DNA of 64,000 bases from Cristatella mucedo (lineage: Eukaryota > Bryozoa > Phylactolaemata > Cristatellidae). Under the pieces are notes generated by a model that was not told the DNA's origin, did not search any database, and saw only the letters and a program-made list of their open reading frames with translations. The stretch lies in assembly GCA_009760855.2 (NCBI GenBank), contig WPIO01000309.1, positions 1 to 64,000 of the forward strand, read 5' to 3'. Shown piece by piece: positions 50,801 to 63,268 of this stretch. Both the position numbers and the translations under genes were made by a program. Every line of letters starts with the position of its first letter. The stretch's first letter is position 1.

Positions 50801-53800
50801 GCGAAATGAGTTATTCAAGTGCGATTGCCTAAAGCAACGCCTGCACTAATCTCCGGGTGACTGCATGACTTGACGGTTTGATTTAAAGTATCTTCATATC
50901 GTGCGATGTGCTATAAACTCATGCAAAATAAGCTATTCATGTGTGAATGGGTTAATGCAAGGCCCGCACTCTGCAGTACGTCATCACGCGATATAACGAG
51001 CAGTATCGAGGTGTCTTTACATTCAGCAATCTGCTGCAAACTCAAACGAAATGAGATTTATGTGCGATTGCATAAAGCAAATCCCGCACTCCTCTCCGAG
51101 GGACTGCATGACTTGACGGGTTGATTTAAAGTATCTAGATCTTGTGTGATCTGCTGTGAAGTCATGCAAAATAAGGTATTCAAGTGTGAATGGCCTAATG
51201 CAAGGCACTGCACTTTGCAGCAAGTGAGCACGCTCAATATCAAGCAGTATCGTGGTGTCTTCATATTCTGCGATCTGCTGCAAACTCAAGCGAAATGAAT
51301 TATTCAAGTGCGACTGCATATAGCAAGGCCTGCACTCTGCTCCGAGCTACTTCTTGCCTTTACTGGTTGATTTAAAGTATTTAGATATTGTGCGATCTGC
51401 TGTGAAGTCATGCAAAATAAGCTATTTAAGTGTAAATTGCCTAATGCAAGGCGCCCCACTCTGTAGCAAGTCACGACGCCCTATAAATAGCAATATCAAG
51501 GTGTCTTTATATTTAGCGATTTGCTGCAAACTCAAGCGAAATGAGTTATTCAAGTGCGATTGCCTGAAGCAAGGAGCTGCATTATGCTGCAAACTACTCC
51601 ACGCTCTGGCGGGTTGATTTAAAGTATCTCGATATTATGCGATCTGCTGTGAACTCATGCAAGATAAGGTATTCAAGTGTGAATGGCCTAATGCTAGGCG
51701 CCTCAATCTGCAGCAAGTTATCACATGCTATAACGAGCAGCATCGAGGTGTCCTAATATTCTGCGATCTGCTGCAAACTCAAGCGAAATGAGTTATTCAA
51801 GTGCGTTTGCCTAAAACAAGGCCTGCACTAATCTCCGGGCGACTGCATGACTTGACGGGTTGATTTAAAGTATCTAGATATAGTGCGATCTGCTGTGAAG
51901 TCATGCAAAATAAGCTATTCAAGTGTGAATAGCCTAATGCAAGGCGCCGCAATCTGCAGCAAGTTATCACACGATATAACGAGCTGTATCGAGGTGTCTT
52001 TCTGTTCCCCGATCAGCTGCAAACTTAACCGAAATGAGTTATTCATGTGCGATTGCTTAAACCAAGGAGCTGCACTCTGCTGCAAGCTACCACACGCTGA
52101 GACGGGTCGATTTAAAGTATCTAGATATTGTGCGATCTGCTGCGATCTCATCCAAAGTATGTTATTCAAGTGTGAATGGACTAATGGTAGGCGCCCCACT
52201 CTGCAGCAAGCTATCGCACGCTATTACGAGCAGTATCGATAAGTCTTTATATTCCGCGATCAGCTGCAAACTCAACCGAAATGAGTTATTCAAGTGCGAT
52301 TGCCTAAAGCAAGGAGCTGCATTATGCTGCAAACTACTGCACGCTCTGGTGGGTTGATTTAAAGTATCAAGATATTGTGTGATCTGCTGTGAACTCATGC
52401 AAGATAAGCTATTCAAGTGTGAATGGCTTAACGCAAGGCGCCTCACACAGCAGCAAGTTACCACACGCTATAACGAGCAGTATCGAGGTGTCTTAATATG
52501 CTGCGATCTGCTGCAAACTCAAGCGAAATGAGTTATTCAAGTGCGATTGCCTAAAGCAAGGCCTGCACTAATCTCCGGGTGACTGCATGACTTGACGGTT
52601 TGATTTAAAGTATCTTCATATCGTGCGATCTGCTATAAACTCATGCAAAATAAGCTATTCATGTGTGAATGGGTTAATGCAAGGCCGGCACTCTGCAGTA
52701 CGTCATCACGCGATATAACGAGCAGTATCGAGGTGTCTTTACATTCAGCAATCTGCTGCAAACTCAAACGAAATGAGATTTATGTGCGATTGCATAAAGC
52801 AAATCCCGCACTCCTCTCCGAGGGACTGCATGACTTGACGGGTTGATTTAAAGTATCTAGATATTGTGCGATCTGCTGTGAAGTCATGCAAAATAAGCTA
52901 TTCAATTGTGAATGGCCTAATGCAAGGGGCCGCAATCTGCAGCAAGTTATCACACGATATAACGAGCAGTATCGAGTTGTCATTTTATTCAGCTATCTGC
53001 TGCAAACTCAAGCGAAATGAATTATTCAAGTGCGATTGCCTAAAGCAAGGCCTGCACTCTGCTCCGAGATACTTCATGCCTTGAAGAGTTTATTTAAAGT
53101 ATCTAGATATTGTGCGATCTGCTGTGAAGTCATGCAAAATAAGGTATTCAAGTGTGAATGGCCTAATGCAAGGCACTGCACTTTGCAGCAAGTGAGCACG
53201 CTCAATATCAAGCAGTATCGTGGTGTCTTCATATTCTGCGATCTGCTGCAAACTTAAGCGAAATGAATTATTCAAGTGCGACTGCATATAGCAAGGCCTG
53301 CACTCTGCTCCGAGCTACTTCTTGCCTTTACTGGTTGATTTAAAGTATTTAGATATTGTGCGATCTGCTGTGAAGTCATGCAAAATAAGCTATTTAAGTG
53401 TAAATTGCCTAATGCAAGGCGCCCCACTCTGTAGCAAGTCACGACGCGCTATAAATAGCAATATCAAGGTGTCTTTATATTTAGCGATTTTTTGCTGCAA
53501 CTCAAGCGAAATGAGTTATTATTCAAGTGCGATTGCCTGAAGCAAGGAGCTGCATTATGCTGCAAACTACTCCACGCTCTGGCGGGTTGATTTAAAGTAT
53601 CTCGATATTATGCGATCTGCTGTGAACTCATGCAAGATAAGGTATTCAAGTGTGAATGGCCTAATGCTAGGCGCCTCAATCTGCAGCAAGTTATCACATG
53701 CTATAACGAGCAGCATCGAGGTGTCCTAATTTTCTGCGATCTGCTGCAAACTCAAGCGAAATGAGTTATTCAAGTGCGTTTGCCTAAAACAAGGCCTGCA

Positions 53801-54800
53801 CTAATCTCCGGGCGACTGCATGACTTGACGGGTTGATTTAAAGTATCTAGATATAGTGCGATCTGCTGTGAAGTCATGCAAAATAAGCTATTCAAGTGTG
53901 AATGGCCTAATGCAAGGCTCCACAATCTGCAGCAAGTTATCACACGATATAACGAGCTGTATCGAGGTGTCTTTATATTCCGCGATCAGCTGCAAACTCA
54001 ACCGAAATGAGTTATTCAAGTGCGATTGCCTAAAGCAAGGAGCTGCATTATGCTGAAAACTACTGCACGCTCTGGTGGGTTGATTTAAAGTATCTAGATA
54101 TTGTGTGATCTGCTGTGAACTCATGCAAGATAAGCTATTCAAGTGTGAATGGCTTAATGCAAGGCGCCTCACACAGCAGCAAGTTATCACACGCTACAAC
54201 GAGCAATATCGAGGTGTCTTAATATGCTGCGATCTGCTGCAAACTCAAGCGAAATGAGTTATTCAAGTGCGATTGCCTTAAGCAAGGCCTGCACTAATCT
54301 CCGGGTGACTGCATGACTTGACGGTTTGATTTAAAGTATCTACATATCGTGCGATCTGCTATAAACTGATGCAAAATAAGCTATTCACGTGTGAATGGGT
54401 TAATGCAAGGCCCGCACTCTGCAGTACGTCATCATGCGATATAACGAGCAGTATCGAGGTGTCTTTACATTCAGCAATCTGCTGCAAACTCAACCGAAAT
54501 GAGATTTATGTGCGATTGCCTAAAGCAAATCCTGCACTCCTCTCCGAGGGACTGCATGACTTGACGGGTTGATTTAAAGTATCTAGATATTGTGCGATCT
54601 GCTGTGAAGTCATGCAAAATAAGCTATTCAATTGTGAATAGCCTAATGCAAGGCGCCACAATCTGCAGCAAGTTATCACACGATATAACGAGCAGTATCA
54701 AGTTGTCATTTTATTCAGCTATCTGCTGCAAACTCAAGCGAAATGAATTATTGAAGTGCGATTGCCTAAAGCAAGGCCTGCACTCTGCTCCGAGCTAATT
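50193..54800 (+). repeat. Seven/eight-unit higher-order repeat, tandem copies
   Basis: Three successive versions are seen. The stretch 50.19-51.11 kb recurs at 51.91-52.83 kb (1,722 bp, seven units). The stretch 51.12-51.88 kb recurs at 53.09-53.85 kb (1,968 bp, eight units). The stretch 52.16-53.08 kb recurs at 53.89-54.80 kb (1,726 bp). The eighth unit is the CAATTGTGAATGG type at 52.83-53.09 kb. Marks are GAGCAGTATCGATAAGTC, AAATGAGATTTATGTGCG and AATAGCAATATCAAGG. Confidence 0.83.
52527..53950 (+). repeat. HOR copy closest to 60.17-61.59 kb
   Basis: This 1.42 kb segment aligns with 60,168-61,592 at 7,642 bp (31 units), and its left two thirds also with 62,136-63,268. Within it, 53,486-53,525 carries clustered small indels (GCGATTTTTTGCTGCAACTC and TTATTATTCAAG, against GCGATTTGCTGCAAACTC and TTATTCAAG) absent from the other copies. 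Confidence 0.8.
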
Positions 54801-56663
54801 CATGCATTGACGGGTTGATTTGAAGTATCTAGATATTGTGGGATCTGCTGTGAACTCATGCAAAATAAGGTACTCAAGTGTGAATGGCTTAATGCAAAGC
54901 ACAGCACTCTGCCGCAAGTTATCACAAGCTATGTGGATGAGTATCGAGGTGTGTTAATGTTCCGCGATCTGCTGAAAAATTAAGCAAAATTCGTTTTTCA
55001 AGTGCGATTGCCTAAAGCAAAGCTGAGCACTCCGCTGCCAGCTCCTGCACGCTTCGACGGGTGGATTTAAAGTATCTAGATATTGGGCAATCTCCTGCTA
55101 TCTCGTGCAAAATAGGTTATTCAAGTGAGAATGGCTTAATGCAAGGCACTACACTCCGCAGCAAGTTATCACTCGCCATAACGAGCAATATTGAGGTGTC
55201 TTAACATTCCGCGATCTTCTGCAAACTCAACCGAAATAAGTTATTCAAGTGCGATTGCCTGAAGCAAGGTGCTGCATTATGCTGCAAACTACTGCACACA
55301 CTGGCGGGTTGATTTAAAGTATCTAGATATTGTGCGATCTGCTGTAAACTCATGCAAAATAAGTTATTCAATTGTAAATTGCTTAAAGCAAGGCACCGCA
55401 CTCTGCAGCAAGTTATCACACGGAATGAGGTGCAGTATCGAGGTATCTTTATGTTCTGCGATATGCTGCAAAATCAAGCAAAGTTCGTTATTCAAGTGTG
55501 ATTGTCTGAACCAAGGTGCAGCACTCTGCTGCTAGCTCCTGCATGCTTCGACGGTAGGATTTAAAGTAGCTAGATATTGTGCGATCTGCTGTGAACTCAT
55601 GCAAACAAGCTATTCAAGTGTGAATGGCTTAATGCAAAGCTCAGAACTCTGCAGCAACTTATTACAGGCTAATACGAGCTCTATTGAGGTGTCTTCATAT
55701 TCAGAGATCTGCTGCAAACGCAAGCGGAATGAGTTATCAAATTGCGATTGCCTAAAGCAAGGAGCTGCACTCTGCTGCAAGCTACTGCACGCTCTGACGG
55801 GTCGATTGAAAGTATCTAGATATTGTGCGATCTGCTGTGAAGTCATGCAAAATAAGCTATTCAAGTGTGAATGGCCTTATGCAAGGCGCCGCAATCTGCA
55901 GCAAGTTATCACACGATATAACGAGCTGTATCGAGGTGTCTTTCTGTTCCCCGATCAGCTGCAAACTTAACCGAAATGAGTTATTCATGTGCGATTGCTT
56001 AAACCAAGGAGCTGCACTCTGCTGCAAGCTACCACAAGCTGAGACGGGTCGATTTAAAGTATCTAGATATTGTGCGATCTGCTGCGATCTCATCCAAAGT
56101 ATGTTATTCAAGTGTGAATGGCCTAATGGTAGGCGCCCCACTCTGCAGCAAGCTATCGCACGCTATTACGAGCAGTATCGATAAGTCTTTATATTCCGCG
56201 ATCAGCTGCAAACTCAACCGAAATGAGGTATTCAAGTGCGATTGCCTAAAGCAAGGAGCTGCATTATGCTGCAAACTACTGCACGCTCTGATGGGTTGAT
56301 TTAAAGTATCAAGATATTGTGTGATCTGCTGTGAACTCATGCAAGATAAGCTATTCAAGTGTGAATGGCTTAATGCAAGGCGCCTCACACAGCAGCAAGT
56401 TATCACACGCTATAACGAGCAGTATCGAGGTGTCTTAATATGCTGCGATCTGCTGCAAACTCAAGCGAAATGAGTTATTCAAGTGCGATTGCCTGAAGCA
56501 AGGAGCTGCATTATGCTGCAAACTACTCCACGCTCTGGTGGGTTGATTTAAAGTATCTCGATATTATGCGATCTGCTGTGAACTCATGCAAGATAAAGTA
56601 GTCAAGTGTGAATGGCCTAATGCTAGGCGCCTCAATCTGCAGCAAGTTATCACACGATATAAC

Positions 56664-58104
56664 GAGCAGTATCGAGGTGTCTTTATATTCAGCGATCTGC
56701 AGCAAACTTAACCGAAATGTGTTATTCAGGTGCGATTGCATAAAGCAAGGAGCTGCACTCGGCTGCAAGCTACCACATGCTTAGACGGGTTGATTTAAAG
56801 TATCTAGATACTGTGCGATCAGCTGCGATCTCATGCCTAGTAGGTTATTCAAGTGTGAATGGCCTAATGCTAGGCGCCTCACTCTGCAGCAAGCTATAAC
56901 ACGATATAACGAGAAGTATCGAGGTGTCTTAATATTCTGCGATCTGCTGCAAACTCAAGCAAAATGAGTTATTCAAGTGCGATTGCTTAAAGCAAGGAGC
57001 TGCATTATCGTGCAAACAAATGCATGCCCCGGTGGATTGCTTTAAAGTATCTAGATATTGTGCGATCTGCTGGGATATCATGCAAGATAAGCTATTCAAG
57101 TGTAAATGGCGTAATGCTAGGCCCCTCACTCCGCAGCACGTCATTACACGATATAACGAGCAGTATCGAGGTGTCTTTATATTCAGCGATCTGCTGCAAA
57201 CTCAAGCGAAGTGAATTATTCAAGTGCGATTGCCTAAAGCAAGGCCTGCAGTCTGCTCCGAGCTTCTTCATGCCTTGACGGGTTGATTTGAAGTATCTAG
57301 ATATTGAGCGATCTGCTGTGAACCCATAAAAAATAAGGTATTCAAGTGTGAATGGCCTAATGCTAGGCGCCACACTCAGCAGCAAGCTATCACGGCTAAA
57401 TAGAGCTGTATCGAGGTGTCTTTATATTTTGCGATTTACTGCAAACTAATGCAAAATGAGTTATTTAATTGCGATTGCCTCATGCAAGGAGGTGCATTTT
57501 GGTGCGAACAACCTCATGCCCCGGCGGATTGGTTTAAAGTATCTAGATATTGTGCGATCTGCTGGGATATCATGCAAGATAAGCTATGTAAGTGTGAATG
57601 GCCTAATGCTAGGCGACGCAATCTGCAGCAAGTTATCACAAGATATAACGAGCAGTATCGAGGTGTCTTTATACTCAGCGAACTGCAGCAAACTTAACCG
57701 AAATGTGTTATTCAGGTGCGATTGCCTAAACCAAGTAGCTGGACTCTGCTGCAAGCTACAGCACGCTTAGACGGGTTGATTTAAAAAATCTAGATATCGT
57801 GCGATCTGCTGCGATCTCATGCAAAGTAGGTTATTTAAGTGTGAATGGCCTAATGCTAGGCGCCCCACTCTGCAGCAAGCTATCCCACGCTATAACGAGC
57901 AGTATCGAGGTGTCTTTATATTCCACGATCAGCTGCAGACTCAACCGAAATGAGTTATTCAAGTGCGATTGCCTAAAGCAAGAAGCTGCATTATGCTGCA
58001 AACTACTGCACGCTCTGGCGGGTTGATTTAAAGTATCCAGATATTGTGCGATCTGCTGTGAACTCATGCAAGATAAGCTATTCAAGTGTGAATGGCTTAA
58101 TGCA
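56664..58104 (+). repeat. Partner of the 37.69-39.13 kb block
   Basis: See 37,690-39,130. The constant offset over about six units with only scattered substitutions shows this was copied as one segment. Confidence 0.82.
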
Positions 58105-58264
58105 AGTATCTGCACTCTGCAGCCAGTCATCACACGATATAATGAGTAGTATTGAGGTGTCTTAATATTCAGCGATTTGCTGCGAACCTAAGCGAAATGA
58201 GTTATTCAAGTGCGATTGCCTAAAGCAAGGCCTGCACTCTACTCGAAGCTACTTCATGCCTTGA

Positions 58265-59322
58265 CGGGTTGATTTAAAGTATCTAGATATAGTGCGATCT
58301 GCTGTGAAGTCATGCAAAATAAGCTATTCAAGTGTGAATGTCCTAATGCAAGGCTCCACAATCTGCAGCAAGTTATCACACGATATAACGAGCAGTATCG
58401 AGGTGTCTTTATATTCAGCGATCTGCTGCAAACTCAAGGGAATTGAATTATTCAAGTGCGATTGCCTAAAGCAAGGCCTCCACTCTGCTCCGAGCTACTT
58501 CATGCCTTGACGGGTTGATTTGAAGTATCTAGATATTGTGCGATCTTCTGTGAACTCATGCAAAATAAGGTATTCAAGTGTGAATGGCTTAATGCAAAGC
58601 ACAGCACTCTGCCGCAAGTTATCACAAGCTATAAGGATGAGTATCGAGGTGTGTTTATGTTCCGCGATCTGCTGAAAAATCACGCAAAATTCGTTTTTCA
58701 AGTGCGATTGCCTAAAGCAAAGATGAGCACTCTGCTGCCAACTCCTGCACGCTTCGACGGGTTGAATTAAAGTATCTAGATATTGGGCAATCTCCGGCTA
58801 TATCATGCAAAATAGGTTATTCAAGTGAGAATGGCTAAATGCAAGGCACTACACTCCGCAACAAGTTATCACACGCATATCGAGCAGTATTGAGGTGTCT
58901 TTACATTCCGCGATCTTCTGCAAATTCATTCGAAATGTGTTTTTTAAGTACGATTGCCCTAAGCAACGTGCAGCACTCTGCTGCCAGCTCATGCAAGCTT
59001 CGACGGGTGGATTTAAAGTCTCTAGATATTGTGCGATGTGCTGTAAACTCATGCAAAATAAGTTAATCAAGTGTGAATGGCCTAATGCAAGGCACCGCAC
59101 TCTGCAGCAAGTTATCACACGGAATGAGGTGCAGTATCGAGGTATCTTTATGTTCTGCGATATGCTGCAAAATCAAGCAAAGTTCGTTATTCAAGTGTGA
59201 TTTCCTAAACCAAGGTGCAGCACTCTGCTGCTAGCTCCTGCATGCTTCGACGGTTGGATTTAAAGTAGCTAGATATTGTGCGATCTGCTGTGAACTCATG
59301 CAAAAGAAGCTATTCAATTGTG
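58265..59322 (+). repeat. Distant third copy of the 12.9-14.0 kb block
   Basis: This copy aligns with 12,933-13,990 at about 45,332 bp. It keeps the same subtype order, including CGATTGCCCTAAGCAACG and the closing AAAAGAAGCTATTCAA. It differs by scattered substitutions and a 1 bp loss (CACACGCATATCGAGC). Confidence 0.75.
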
Positions 59323-60167
59323 AATAGCCTAATGCAAGGCGCCGCAATCTGCAGCAAGTTATCACACGATATAACGAGCAGTATCAAGTTGTCATTTTAT
59401 TCAGCGATCTGCTGCAAACTCAAGCGAAATGAATTATTCAAGTGCGATTGCCTAAAGCAAGGCCTGCACTCTGCTCCGAGCTACTTCATGCCTTGACGGG
59501 TTGATTTGAAGTATATAGATATTGTGCGATCTGCTGTGAACTCATGCAAAATAAGGTACTCAAGTGTGAATGGCTTAATGCAAAGCACAGCACTCTGCCG
59601 CAAGTTATCACAAGCTATGAGGATGAGTATCGAGGTGTGTTTATGTTCCGCGATCTGCTGAAAAATTAAGCAAAATTCGTTTTTCAAGTGCGATTGCCTG
59701 AAGCCAAGCTGAGCACTCCCCTGCCAGCTCCTGCACCCTTCGACGGGTGGATTTAAAGTATCTAGATATTGGGCAATCTCCGGCTATATCATGCAAAATA
59801 GGTTATTCAAGTGAGAATGGCCTAATGCAAGGCACTACACTCAGCAGCAAGTTATCACACGCCATAACGAGCAGTATTGAGGTGTCTTAACATTCCGCGA
59901 TCTTCTGCAAACTCAACCGAAATGAGTTATTCAAGTGCGATTGCCTAAAGCAAGGAGCTGCATTATGCTGCAAACTACTGCACGCTCTGGTGGGATGATT
60001 TAAAGTATCTAGATATTGTGTGATCTGCTGTGAACTCATGCAAGATAAGCTATTCAAGTGTGAATGGCTTAATGCAAGGCGCCTCACACAGCAGCAAGTT
60101 ATCACACGATATAACGAGCAGTATCGAGGTGTCTTAATATGCTGCGATCTGCTGCAAACTCAAGCGA

Positions 60168-61297
60168 AATGAGTTATTCAAGTGCGATTGCCTAAAGCAA
60201 GGCCTGCACTAATCTCCGGGTGATTGCATGACTTGACGGTTTGATTTAAAGTATCTTCATATCGTGCGATCTGCTATAAACTCATGCAAAATAAGCTATT
60301 CATGTGTGAATGGGTTAATGCAAGGCCCCGCACTCTGCAGTACGTCATCACGCGATATAACGAGCAGTATCGAGGTGTCTTTACATTCAGCAATCTGCTG
60401 CAAACTCAACCGAAATGAGATTTATGTGCGATTGCCTAAAGCAAATCCCGCACTCCTCTCCGAGGGACTGCATGACTTGACGGGTTGATTTAAAGTATCT
60501 AGATATTGTGCGATCTGCTGTGAAGTCATGCAAAATAAGCTATTCAATTGTGAATGGCCTAATGCAAGGCGCCGAAATCTGCAGCAAGTTATCACACGAT
60601 ATAACGAGCAGTATCGAGTTGTCATTTTATTCAGCTATCTGCTGTAAACTCAAGCGAAATGAATTATTTAAGTGCGATTGCCTAAAGCAAGGCCTGCACT
60701 CTGCTCCGAGATACTTCATGCCTTGAAGAGTTTATTTAAAGTATCTAGATATTGTGCGATCTGCTGTGAAGTCATGCAAAATAAGGTATTAAAGTGTGAA
60801 TGGCCTAATGCAAGGCACTGCACTCTGCAGCAAGTTAGCACGCTCAATATCAAGCAGTATCGTGGTGTCTTCATATTCTGCGATCTGCTGCAAACTCAAG
60901 CGAAATGAATTATTCAAGTGCGACTGCATATAGCAAGGCCTGCACTCTGCTCCGAGCTACTTCTTGCCTTTACTGGTTGATTTGAAGTATTTAGATATTG
61001 TGCGATCTGCTGTGAAGTCATGCAAAATAAGCTATTTAAGTGTGAATTGCCTAATGCAAGGTGCCCCACTCTGTAGCAAGTCACGACGCTCTATAAATAG
61101 CAATATCAAGGTGTCTTTATATTTAGCGATTTGCTGCAAACTCAAGCGAAATGAGTTATTCAAGTGCGATTGCCTGAAGCAAGGAGCTGCATTATGCTGG
61201 AAACTACTCCACGCTCTGGCGGGTTGATTTAAAGTATCTCGATATTATGCGATCTGCTGTGAACTCATGCAAGATAAGGTATTCAAGTGTGAATGGC
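60168..61297 (+). repeat. Eight-unit HOR near right end, copy 1
   Basis: The segment aligns with 62,136-63,268 at 1,968 bp before and 1,971 bp after a 3 bp difference. The two copies are almost identical, for example the peptide read from 60,672-60,908 equals that from 62,643-62,879. This is among the most recent amplifications in the window. Confidence 0.87.
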
Positions 61298-62135
61298 CTA
61301 ATGCTAGGCGCCTCAATCTGCAGCAAGTTATCACATGCTATAACGAGCAGCATCGAGGTGTCCTAATATTCTGCGATCTGCTGCAAACTCAAGCGAAATG
61401 AGTTATTCAAGTGCGTTTTCCTAAAACAAGGCCTGCACTAATCTCCGGGCGACTGCATGACTTGACGGGTTGATTTAAAGTATCTAGATATAGTGCGATC
61501 TGCTGTGAAGTCATGCAAAATAAGCTATTCAAGTGTGAATGGCCTAATGCAAGGCTCCACAATCTGCAGCAAGTTATCACACGATATAACAAGCAGTATC
61601 GAGGTGTCTTTATATTCAGCGATCTGCTGTCAACTCAAGCGAATTGAATTATTCAAGTGCGATTGCCTAAAGCAAGGCCTGCACTCTGCTCCGATCTACT
61701 TCATGCCTTGACGGGTTGATTCGAAGTATCTAGATATTGTGCGATCTGCTGTGAACTCATGCAAAATAAGGTACTCAAGTGTGAATGGCTTAATGCAAAG
61801 CACAGCACTCTGCCGCAAGTTATAACAAGCTATGAGGATGAGTATCGAGGTGTGTTTATGTTCCGCGATCTGCTGAAAAATTAAGCAAAATTCGTTTTTC
61901 AAGTGCGATTGCCTAAAGCAAAGCTGAGCACTCCCCTGCCAGCTCCTGCACGCTTCGACGGGTGGATTTAAAGTATTTAGATATTGGGCAATCTCCTGCT
62001 ATCTCGTGCAAAATAGGTTATTCAAGTGTGAATAACCTAATGCAAGGCACTACACTCCGCAGCAAGTTATCACACGCCATAACGAGCAGTATTGAGGTGT
62101 CTTTACATTTCGCGATCTTCTGCAAACACAACCGA

Positions 62136-63268
62136 AATGAGTTATTCAAGTGCGATTGCCTAAAGCAAGGCCTGCACTAATCTCCGGGTGACTGCATGAT
62201 GACTTGACGGTTTGATTTAAAGTATCTTCATATCGTGCGATCTGCTATAAACTCATGCAAAATAAGCTATTCATGTGTGAATGGGTTAATGCAAGGCCCC
62301 GCACTCTGCAGTACGTCATCACGCGATATAACGAGCAGTATCGAGGTGTCTTTACATTCAGCAATCTGCTGCAAACTCAACCGAAATGAGATTTATGTGC
62401 GATTGCCTAAAGCAAATCCCGCACTCCTCTCCGAGGGACTGCATGACTTGACGGGTTGATTTAAAGTATCTAGATATTGTGCGATCTGCTGTGAAGTCAT
62501 GCAAAATAAGCTATTCAATTGTGAATGGCCTAATGCAAGGCGCCGCAATCTGCAGCAAGTTATCACACGATATAACGAGCAGTATCGAGTTGTCATTTTA
62601 TTCAGCTATCTGCTGTAAACTCAAGCGAAATGAATTATTTAAGTGCGATTGCCTAAAGCAAGGCCTGCACTCTGCTCCGAGATACTTCATGCCTTGAAGA
62701 GTTTATTTAAAGTATCTAGATATTGTGCGATCTGCTGTGAAGTCATGCAAAATAAGGTATTAAAGTGTGAATGGCCTAATGCAAGGCACTGCACTCTGCA
62801 GCAAGTTAGCACGCTCAATATCAAGCAGTATCGTGGTGTCTTCATATTCTGCGATCTGCTGCAAACTCAAGCGAAATGAATTATTCAAGTGCGACTGCAT
62901 ATAGCAAGGCCTGCACTCTGCTCCGAGCTACTTCTTGCCTTTACTGGTTGATTTGAAGTATTTAGATATTGTGCGATCTGCTGTGAAGTCATGCAAAATA
63001 AGCTATTTAAGTGTGAATTGCCTAATGCAAGGTGCCCCACTCTGTAGCAAGTCACGACGCGCTATAAATAGCAATATCAAGGTGTCTTTATATTTAGCGA
63101 TTTGCTGCAAACTCAAGCGAAATGAGTTATTCAAGTGCGATTGCCTGAAGCAAGGAGCTGCATTATGCTGGAAACTACTCCACGCTCTGGCGGGTTGATT
63201 TAAAGTATCTCGATATTATGCGATCTGCTGTGAACTCATGCAAGATAAGGTATTCAAGTGTGAATGGC
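62136..63268 (+). repeat. Eight-unit HOR near right end, copy 2
   Basis: This is the partner of 60,168-61,297. It carries a private ATG triplication step, GACTGCATGATGACTTGAC against GACTGCATGACTTGAC, at about 62,190-62,205. On its right the array switches to GGAATGAGGTGCAG and AAAGTAGCTAGATA type units that continue to the window end. Confidence 0.87.
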
